A DNA stretch of 35,387 nucleotides, from the NCBI RefSeq assembly GCF_028330965.1, contig NZ_JAQMUB010000065.1, positions 1 through 35,387 on the forward strand. The letters are read 5' to 3'. The position numbers and the translations under genes were made by a program. This DNA is from Oscillatoria sp. CS-180 (GTDB lineage: Bacteria; Cyanobacteriota; Cyanobacteriia; Phormidesmidales; Phormidesmidaceae). The notes beneath the pieces were generated by a model. That model saw nothing but the letters and a program-made list of their open reading frames with translations. It was not told the origin of the DNA and searched no databases. Position 1 is the first letter of the stretch. Each line of letters begins with the position of its first letter. Positions 31,301-35,387 of this stretch are shown here, piece after piece.

Positions 31301-32355
31301 CCATAGCAGGGATAAAAAGCTGTTGACCGAAAACCGCAGCCAGCAAACGTGTCGGAAAACTGCTGTAGAGTTTCAGCCCTGACGGGTTCCGCGCCGATAA
31401 AGGCCACTTCCCAACGACTCAAATCGAGATCCTGGCGCTGCTCCGGTGTAATCCTTTGCAAACAGCGCTCGTAGGCAAAATTGGGGCCGCCACTGGTCGT
31501 ACCACCAAAGACGGAGATGGCTTGCAGCCACCGCAGGGGTTTGCGGAGAAATGAAGCAGGCGACATCAGCGTGACTGGAAAGCCGCCATAAAGGGGCTGT
31601 AGAATGCCGCCAATTAGACCCATATCATGATGGGGGGGAAGCCAGATGACGCCGTGACTATCCGGAGAATGACCGAACTGCTCCTGAATGATCCCCAGAT
31701 TGTGCATCAGGTTACGATGGCTGATCATTACTCCCCGGGGCTGACTCGTGGAGCCAGAGGTGTATTGCAACACAGCAATATCGTCAGCAGCAATCAGAGG
31801 CTGCTCCCAGGACTGACTGGGCAAATTCACTGCTGAAAATTGGGGCGCAATGCAGGCAATGGCATCCTGGCGCAGATCTGTCATCGTCGCCGCCAAAGAC
31901 TGCACCTTAGGCAACTGCCCAGGTGTAGTCACAATCGCCCGTGGCTTGGCATTGGCAACAATATATTGCCAGCGCTCTAGTCCCTGATGGCGACCAGGTA
32001 GCGGCACTGGAACCGCGATCGCCCCAGCCTGCACGCAGCCCAAAAAGGCAGCGACAAATTCTAGCCCTGCTGGCAACGCCAGCAGAACGGGCTGATGGGC
32101 AAATTCGGACAGGTGGATAGCGATCGCCTGCGATCGTCGATACAGCTCTGCATAACTCCAACCCAATCCATCGCTATGAGCAACCTCAGCCTCATCGGGC
32201 AGAAACTGGTAGGCCAAATGCTCCGGCTGATGCATCGCCCGCTGCTGCAAAATGTCTATCAGATGAGTGCTGACTGAATTCAATCCTTGTCCAGTTTCAC
32301 TACTATTATCGTGGTCAAATTCTCGCACCATTGACAGCCCTGTTCGACCTAGCAT
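28390..32355 (-). CDS. Loading protein: fatty acyl-AMP ligase, acyl-CoA-dehydrogenase-like domain, ACP
   Basis: A 1321-residue three-part starter enzyme. The fatty acyl-AMP ligase spans about 28-590: P-loop YTSGSTSQPRGV (198-209), the FAAL-like stretch RKPLRWLQAISVFGGTTSGG (271-290), YGLAEAT (351-357), RTGDLG (462-467) and Lys578 in KTTSGK. It should adenylate a free fatty acid and load it on the carrier. An acyl-CoA-dehydrogenase-like flavodomain spans about 630-1000, with FALTEPGAGS (742-751) and Glu981 in FEGPTE at the usual catalytic-base position. Its inferred role is alpha,beta-desaturation of the ACP-bound chain. The C-terminal ACP (about 1190-1262) has Ser1221 in GVDSVMA. The final helix (EMADALAAELAALQG) resembles a docking element. 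First gene of the operon. The ATG at 32355 lacks a good Shine-Dalgarno; the ATG at 32331 (MVREFD) has AGGG six nt upstream and may be the true start. Confidence 0.94.
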   Translation of the reverse strand: MLGRTGLSMVREFDHDNSSETGQGLNSVSTHLIDILQQRAMHQPEHLAYQFLPDEAEVAHSDGLGWSYAELYRRSQAIAIHLSEFAHQPVLLALPAGLEFVAAFLGCVQAGAIAVPVPLPGRHQGLERWQYIVANAKPRAIVTTPGQLPKVQSLAATMTDLRQDAIACIAPQFSAVNLPSQSWEQPLIAADDIAVLQYTSGSTSQPRGVMISHRNLMHNLGIIQEQFGHSPDSHGVIWLPPHHDMGLIGGILQPLYGGFPVTLMSPASFLRKPLRWLQAISVFGGTTSGGPNFAYERCLQRITPEQRQDLDLSRWEVAFIGAEPVRAETLQQFSDTFAGCGFRSTAFYPCYGLAEATLFVSGGVKTAQPPTYSVDKTALAKGQVVSRSQTEDVRQFVSCGRTTAGQSIAIADPETHQRCPSGQVGEIWLTGPSIAQGYWQNPEATQETFAAKLADGAGPFVRTGDLGFLQDGELFVTGRLKDLIIIRGHNHYPQDIEQTVAQSHEAVAAQVGAAFGLEVNGEERLMVVQEVRRTALRSLDTGAVIAAIRAAISRQHGLQVHGIVLLKPGSLPKTTSGKVQRHACQAGFENHTLDPVGQWSIDQSVQVSQLPSPAEQEASSQSTNGDPDRTESLIQWLRQYAHESINSRLMDERRCLSPSIVLDFGNQGLLGMQVPPEYAGLGLGHQDMLRVMEQLGAIDPTLALFVGLNNVLGIRPILHAATPSLKADWLPRLATGRELAAFALTEPGAGSNPNAIQSHLVVDTNNNWRLYGEKVWSGSAAWAGLINVFVRHEDASGISGFAISKGASGLRQGPEALTMGMRSMVQNTVYLDGVAVSDAQLLGQPGQGMTVAQDAMMYGRLTIAAACIGGMKRCAQLMVRYGDRRTVSTGRLLENPVLLTRLSGLTAQVSALSALVDWIGQRLDQRRVVPPAAYTTCKILAPEFYWQAADDLVQCLGGRGYIETNLAPQILRDARVLRIFEGPTETLAMHLGAEVFNARSGLQPFLSQELQAPKLAERLFTSADDIVLRYQHLSTDAVIARRQAYLAVGELSAIALLLAIQASVSTCPRSLEWTQCYFEQKLSQALVPNPNEAVAAAASTTSDWVTSYTDTIGDIEQTLAGEDHRLDAFLQQRLAEESPNVTDNGRGKSVPPKPPVDKEDHRETGLSRTDSRPSVNSQPRLQPQTTRVLEQWLVQWLAHHLKLSTSDMDIDKAFADYGVDSVMAVELAQDLEDFLELKHPLNATLAWNFPTIAALAAHLATYASAQTSSELGGTTPRYKGVETSARPDSFASNPTALDDLSETEMADALAAELAALQGRGT

Positions 32356-32401
32356 TACCAGCCTGAGACCTCACCAGCCTCTGACCTGAAGCGATCGCTA
32401 T

Positions 32402-32416
32402 TAATAATGATTCTCA
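32402..32416 (-). promoter_or_regulatory. Candidate Fur box at the operon promoter
   Basis: The minus strand reads TGAGAATCATTATTA. Against the classical 7-1-7 Fur motif TGATAATNATTATCA, 12 of 14 defined positions match. It starts 2 nt downstream of the -10 hexamer, so binding would cover the transcription start and repress. This would place the whole operon under iron control. The site is predicted by eye only. Confidence 0.55.
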
Positions 32417-32418
32417 AC

Positions 32419-32445
32419 AGTATAACGAATTGAGCGTGGTGTAAA
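32419..32445 (-). promoter_or_regulatory. Candidate promoter of the biosynthetic operon
   Basis: The minus strand has TTTACA (32445-32440) as a possible -35, a 15-nt spacer, and TATACT (32424-32419) as a -10 matching TATAAT at 5 of 6 positions. The spacer is short; shifting the -35 to GCTTTA gives 17 nt. Transcription would begin near 32412, about 57 nt before the loading-gene ATG. Confidence 0.5.
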
Positions 32446-32927
32446 GCCTTTAGAAAGAGATTAAAAACTTTGAGAACAATTTCCTTGAAACGGTCTGACA
32501 CGGTCAGTCTTAACGCATCTCAAACAGCCAAATTTTCTATGAGACTGAGACCAGACAGCCAGCCAATTCAATAAAAAATCCCCGGCAAAGATAGCACCAA
32601 CCTTGCTAGGTGGAAATTTTCTACATTGCTTTCAGAAATGCTAGCACTTTTAATTTGTGAACGAGTAGAAAAACTGGCCTTGCTGATAACGTACTCCAAT
32701 CAATCCCTTTTTGAGGTTGAGTTCCGCTGATCGTGATTGAGTTCAGCCCATAGGCACTGTTCGCATTCCACATCCCTGAGGCTAGATTAAGACTGCTTGA
32801 TAGAGTCGAATGGTGTATCGAAACACTTGCCCCGCAATCCCTAGCTGTCTCCAAAGAGTACATCTTGCCCGCAAACTTACAGGCTCATTGCAGAATGCTG
32901 CAAGGTGACTTAATAATGGGTAGGGTA

Positions 32928-32970
32928 TTGACACAACTTCTTGAGCGTTTCTTCTAAACCATGCTCAAGA
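32928..32970 (+). promoter_or_regulatory. Candidate promoter/operator upstream of the desaturase gene
   Basis: A perfect TTGACA (32928-32933) resembles a -35 element. No good -10 follows at standard spacing (TTCTAA at 18 nt is poor). An 8-bp inverted repeat, TCTTGAGC (32939-32946) and GCTCAAGA (32963-32970), spaced by 16 nt, covers the place where a -10 would lie. It could be the binding site of an activator or repressor. It lies 56 nt upstream of the ATG. Confidence 0.35.
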
Positions 32971-33025
32971 CTCGTGAGTGCTTTTCAGAACCGCAAGACT
33001 ATTGTAAATTAACTGATCGCTGCTT

Positions 33026-33868
33026 ATGGAATGGCTTGCTGCTCCTTTAGGATTTGCCAGATATCTGTTAACGGCATTCGTGATGTACGGCTGCTTCATG
33101 GTGGCTGAGCGTATTCGCCCAGTAGAGCCTCGTCAGCCCTTAACCCATATCTGGTTCAACCTGCGATGGTACGTGGTTTACAGTATCGTCATTGTTCTCA
33201 TGCAAGCGCTTGGCATCGGTCTGATTGTTTCTGCCTTGCAAAAGTCCTTGGGGGCACCGTTCATCTCATTGCCCATACCTCAGAATATTTGGACTTATGG
33301 ACTGCTAGCGCTGTCCTATTTCCTGATCACAGATTTTTTCTACTACTGGTTTCATCGATGGCAGCATAAAGTTCCTTTTTTGTGGGAACAGCATAAGTTT
33401 CATCACAGTGAAGTCTCCTTGAATGTGACCAGTACTCGCCGAGTTCACTGGCTAGAAGATCCCTTAATCATTATCTTTTTAGCCATTCCGATGGGGTTAT
33501 TGTTTGAGTTCAATGGTTTAGCTTTAGGAATCCTTGCGTTTGTAGAAGTTCTTTGGTTGCAGTTTATTCATCTCAACCTGCGATTAAATTTGCGATCGCT
33601 CTCTTCGGTTGTAACCGGGCCGCAATACCATCGCATTCATCACTCTTTTCAACCAGAGCATCTTGACAAAAATTTTTCGGCGTTTTTCCCCATTTGGGAT
33701 ATTGTCTTTGGGACTTACCATCATCCTCAGAAAAATGAGTTTCCACCAACGGGGTTAACCACTGGCGAAAACTACAACACCATTCTGGAGGCCTCTAATC
33801 TTCCCTTCAAAGAATGGATAGGCCCCCACTATTTAGGGAGATATTTCAGAAAGTCACTCAAGCATTAG
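33026..33868 (+). CDS. Membrane di-iron hydroxylase/desaturase of the sterol desaturase / fatty acid hydroxylase family
   Basis: A 280-residue integral membrane protein. Hydrophobic segments lie at about 8-28, 47-70, 88-108 and 147-180. The three histidine clusters of the family are intact: HRWQH (110-114), HKFHH (123-127) and HRIHH (202-206), which bind the two iron atoms. Members hydroxylate or desaturate lipid or sterol chains using O2 and an electron donor. The gene diverges from the lipopeptide operon, so it may tailor the fatty acyl precursor or finished lipopeptide, but it could equally be an unrelated lipid-modifying enzyme. The ATG at 33026 has no clear Shine-Dalgarno. The stop at 33866-33868 is in the same frame as the regulator remnant that follows. 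Confidence 0.88.
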   Translation: MEWLAAPLGFARYLLTAFVMYGCFMVAERIRPVEPRQPLTHIWFNLRWYVVYSIVIVLMQALGIGLIVSALQKSLGAPFISLPIPQNIWTYGLLALSYFLITDFFYYWFHRWQHKVPFLWEQHKFHHSEVSLNVTSTRRVHWLEDPLIIIFLAIPMGLLFEFNGLALGILAFVEVLWLQFIHLNLRLNLRSLSSVVTGPQYHRIHHSFQPEHLDKNFSAFFPIWDIVFGTYHHPQKNEFPPTGLTTGENYNTILEASNLPFKEWIGPHYLGRYFRKSLKH

Positions 33869-33964
33869 TGTTTTAGTAGAGTTGAGCTTGCTTCAATACC
33901 AGCGAGCTTTATTGATGAACTGCGTCGCTGCAAAAGTTGCCAAGACCCCGAAGTTAGCGCGATT

Positions 33965-34405
33965 TTGCAGACCAAACGGATGTATTTAGAAAGCAAAGCA
34001 ATAGAGCTGCTAGCGCTGCTCATGGAAGAAGAAACCGAAATTCATCAGGACGACGCTCAGACTGCTTTGCTCGATCTGGACTATCGCGATCGCATCCACT
34101 ACGCCCAAGAAATCCTGCTAAAAAATCTAACCGATCCACCGTCACTGATGGAGTTAGCGCAACAAATCGGGATGTGTGACTACAACCTCAAACGAGGCTT
34201 TAAGGAGGTATTTGATAGCACCGTATTTGACTATTTGCGCGATCGCCGGATGGAAAAAGCCCAACAGTTGCTGTTAGATGGGCAACTGAAGATCGCGACG
34301 GTCGCCCGTGCCGTCGGTTACGATAGCCCCACCTCATTCAATGCCGCCTTTAAGCGTAAGTTCGGGATGAGCCCAAAGGTTTATCAACTTTCAGTACGAA
34401 AGTAA
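33965..34405 (+). CDS. AraC-family transcriptional regulator, N-terminally truncated
   Basis: The 146-residue product, starting at a TTG, contains the two helix-turn-helix motifs of AraC regulators at about 50-142 (PSLMELAQQIGMCDYNLKRG, then KIATVARAVGYDSPTSFNAA and FKRKFGMSPKVYQL). The style resembles the PchR-like AraC proteins common near siderophore genes in cyanobacteria. Family-like sequence (PASFIDELRRC, then MYLESKAIELLALL) continues in frame upstream of the TTG back to the desaturase stop at 33868, with no ATG. The normal N-terminal sensor domain, some 150 or more residues, is missing, so this is probably a remnant, though the DNA-binding part could still be made. A 42-bp piece of it is repeated exactly at 35195-35236. 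It ends 36 nt from the convergent toxin gene. Confidence 0.75.
   Translation: MQTKRMYLESKAIELLALLMEEETEIHQDDAQTALLDLDYRDRIHYAQEILLKNLTDPPSLMELAQQIGMCDYNLKRGFKEVFDSTVFDYLRDRRMEKAQQLLLDGQLKIATVARAVGYDSPTSFNAAFKRKFGMSPKVYQLSVRK
34084..34125 (+). repeat. 42-bp direct repeat, copy inside the AraC gene
   Basis: This stretch begins TCGCGATCGCATCC and ends CTGCTAAAAAA. It is identical to 35195-35236 and encodes the DRIHYAQEILLK segment just before the first helix-turn-helix. It includes a HIP1 octamer. Confidence 0.93.
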
Positions 34406-34441
34406 TTAACGCGGTTGATCTCCACCCAAATTCCCCCAAAA

Positions 34442-34849
34442 TTATGGCAAAAGCTGTAGATAAGCCATGCTTTCTGGCTGAATCAGGCTAAAGTGCCGGC
34501 GATCAAGCGTCAAAATTCTTTGAATCTGATATCGCTCTGCTATTGCAACGATGCTGGCGTCTACGATTCCCAATGGAACATCCTTATATTTCTGAATGAC
34601 TCGAATAGCGTGCTTAATATCAGGTAGTTCGACTGCAACATACTGAAATGCACTCTGCATCAAATCTTCGAGAAAAGCGGTGGCTACCTGCACACTGAGA
34701 TACTTAGTCACCATATAATCTACCTCTGGAAGCACAGTAGACGGAACCCATAAGCGTTCAGTCTGAGCAATCCTAACAGCGGCTTCATGATGGAGATCGC
34801 TTTTATCTAACAGGGCGATAATTCCACTCGTGTCAGCTAGTGCTGTCAT
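34442..34849 (-). CDS. PIN-domain ribonuclease toxin (VapC-like)
   Basis: A 135-residue PIN-domain protein beginning MTALADTSG. The acidic residues of the metal site are present: Asp in ALADTSG, Glu in VLPEVDY, Asp in GIVDASIVA and Asp in LTLDRRHF. PIN toxins cleave RNA and are restrained by a partner encoded next to them. The ATG at 34849 overlaps the stop of the upstream gene (TAATG), which supports this start over an in-frame GTG 12 nt upstream and indicates translational coupling. Converges with the AraC remnant. Confidence 0.82.
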   Translation of the reverse strand: MTALADTSGIIALLDKSDLHHEAAVRIAQTERLWVPSTVLPEVDYMVTKYLSVQVATAFLEDLMQSAFQYVAVELPDIKHAIRVIQKYKDVPLGIVDASIVAIAERYQIQRILTLDRRHFSLIQPESMAYLQLLP

Positions 34850-35145
34850 TAGTTTTGCCACAGTAGCTCATCTACCCGCTCGGATAGATCACCTCGATGG
34901 CTATTGCCTAACCCGACTGACTTAAAGGAATTAGGCACAGTAGCGCCTTTTGTATTGTCGGCTGGATCAGCGTCAACATTGATGGTTACAACCTTGGCTG
35001 TCGCTAGCTGAGATTTTAAAGCCACCTTGATTTTTGCGATCGCTTCTTCTTCAGTTTTGCCATCAGCTACCACATTTGATAGCCCAATGATAGAAGCTAC
35101 GAAATGTTGTTCTGATGGTTTTTGTACTAGAACTTGATACTGCAT
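34849..35145 (-). CDS. HicB-like antitoxin, partner of the PIN toxin
   Basis: A 98-residue small protein. Its N-terminal half (YQVLVQKPSEQHFVASIIGL, then DGKTEEEAIAKIKVALKSQL) resembles the HicB antitoxin fold, a partly degraded RNase H-like domain. The C-terminal part is hydrophilic and ends SERVDELLWQN, which may wrap the toxin. It lies directly upstream of the PIN gene with overlapping stop and start, the usual antitoxin-toxin order. A HicB-like protein with a PIN toxin rather than HicA is a mixed pairing. The start ATG at 35145 has only a weak ribosome-binding site. Likely autoregulated, by analogy. Confidence 0.7.
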   Translation of the reverse strand: MQYQVLVQKPSEQHFVASIIGLSNVVADGKTEEEAIAKIKVALKSQLATAKVVTINVDADPADNTKGATVPNSFKSVGLGNSHRGDLSERVDELLWQN

Positions 35146-35194
35146 TGCTTTGCTAGCTGAAGAAGCAGTTTCATGATAGCTGATAGGGAGAGCG

Positions 35195-35236
35195 TCGCGA
35201 TCGCATCCACTACGCCCAAGAAATCCTGCTAAAAAA
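35195..35236 (+). repeat. 42-bp direct repeat, displaced copy of AraC gene sequence
   Basis: Identical over 42 nt to 34084-34125. The following nucleotides still encode the same residues (NLT, then Tyr for Asp, then Pro) with synonymous changes, so this is a fragment of a diverged AraC paralogue. It ends within a few nt of the insertion-sequence end. Confidence 0.9.
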
Positions 35237-35239
35237 CCT

Positions 35240-35387
35240 GACTTACCCCTAAGTACAGGACAAAAGTTTCAACGTGTGGCGAAAGTCATCTTCAAAGAGT
35301 GGAGAGGGATTGAGCAAGAGCTGTCGAAGATAATCGAATCCTAAGCGAAAAAGACTCTTGGCTCGACGACCATGTTTTTTGATAGCA
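35240..35387 (-). mobile_element. Insertion sequence, 3' end (IS4-like), continues beyond window
   Basis: The right edge of the window holds the last part of an insertion sequence, recognised from the transposase C-terminus it encodes. Its outer end must lie close to 35240-35255, where similarity to the AraC fragment stops. The terminal inverted repeat cannot be confirmed because the other end is outside the window. Confidence 0.6.
35249..35387 (-). CDS. Transposase, C-terminal fragment (IS4-like family)
   Basis: The last 46 codons of a gene entering from beyond the right edge. They read AIKKHGRRAKSLFRLGFDYL, then RQLLLN, ending LKLLSCT and stop TAG. This resembles the C-termini of cyanobacterial IS4-type DDE transposases. 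Catalytic residues lie outside the window, so family and integrity are not certain. Confidence 0.65.
   Translation of the reverse strand, partial: AIKKHGRRAKSLFRLGFDYLRQLLLNPSPLFEDDFRHTLKLLSCT

Larger units (their letters stand above)
32356..33025. other. 670-bp divergent intergenic region between the biosynthetic operon and the desaturase gene
   Basis: This AT-richer stretch separates the minus-strand operon from the plus-strand desaturase. Its left part holds a promoter with a Fur-like box (32402-32445). Its right part holds a TTGACA and an 8-bp inverted repeat (32928-32970). A HIP1 octamer lies at 32391-32398. The middle holds an 80-codon minus-strand reading frame (32621-32863) that resembles nothing I recognise and has no good ribosome-binding site. 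I found no tRNA, riboswitch or terminator in it. Confidence 0.7.
1..35387. repeat. Dispersed HIP1 octamer GCGATCGC
   Basis: The 8-bp palindrome GCGATCGC and one-base variants occur many times in genes and gaps (for example 755-762 and 32391-32398). This overrepresentation is a hallmark of many cyanobacterial genomes and is the main taxonomic clue here. It occurs in the cluster as well as its flanks, so the cluster has resided in a HIP1-containing lineage for some time. Confidence 0.85.

Noticed and set aside
32495-32507. Inverted repeat CTGAC-ACG-GTCAG as a possible operator
   Set aside because: Only 5-bp arms, and it lies upstream of the -35 region with no further support.
32621-32863. 80-codon minus-strand reading frame in the large intergenic region
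   Set aside because: No recognisable family, no Shine-Dalgarno, serine/leucine-rich composition and no neighbour in an operon. It is treated as a chance frame within the gap.
34442-34861. PIN toxin start at the GTG 12 nt upstream of the ATG
   Set aside because: The ATG at 34849 overlaps the antitoxin stop as TAATG and gives the usual short PIN N-terminus before the first Asp, so it was preferred.

Overview
The window is a cyanobacterial secondary-metabolite locus. The octamer GCGATCGC (HIP1), the interspersed palindrome of many cyanobacterial genomes, occurs throughout. Gene content, domain types and heptanucleotide repeats also fit a cyanobacterium. From about 32.4 kb down to position 1, all genes lie on the minus strand and form one tightly packed hybrid PKS/NRPS operon. 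It is transcribed from a promoter near 32.42 kb and runs off the left edge of the window.

In order of transcription and probable biosynthesis: (1) a loading protein with a fatty acyl-AMP ligase, an acyl-CoA-dehydrogenase-like domain and an acyl carrier protein (28390-32355); (2) and (3) two very similar highly reducing PKS modules, each KS-AT-DH-cMT-ER-KR-ACP (20603-28390 and 12756-20594); (4) a KS-AT-KR-carrier PKS module whose KR is degenerate (8020-12759); (5) a free-standing luciferase-like flavin monooxygenase (6791-7870); (6) an NRPS module C-A-PCP-E whose adenylation code resembles asparagine codes (1731-6692); (7) the start of a second NRPS protein with a D-acyl-type condensation domain followed by an adenylation domain (1-1726, cut by the window edge). 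Genes overlap by 1-4 nt or are a few nt apart, except around the monooxygenase. The AT domains carry malonyl-type motifs, so methyl branches would come from the C-methyltransferases. The inferred product is a lipopeptide: a fatty acid extended to a 4,6-dimethyl-3-oxo (or 3-hydroxy) acyl chain, joined to a D-configured Asn-like residue, then further amino acids. No thioesterase, transporter, MbtH protein or phosphopantetheinyl transferase lies in the window.

The operon promoter carries a sequence matching 12 of 14 positions of the classical Fur 7-1-7 motif directly beside the -10 element, which suggests iron control. A 670-bp gap separates the operon from a divergent plus-strand membrane di-iron hydroxylase/desaturase (33026-33868). 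After it comes a 5'-truncated AraC-family regulator (33965-34405). The right end looks like a worn cluster border: a HicB-like/PIN toxin-antitoxin pair on the minus strand (34442-35145), an exact 42-bp copy of part of the AraC gene (35195-35236), and the 3' end of an insertion-sequence transposase (35249-35387).

Three points deserve most attention. Both reducing KR domains have His where the catalytic Tyr is expected. In-frame heptanucleotide repeat tracts have entered the megasynthase genes at loops and domain linkers, including the same AT loop in three paralogues. The two AT domains show a block of near-identity interrupted only by such a repeat tract.
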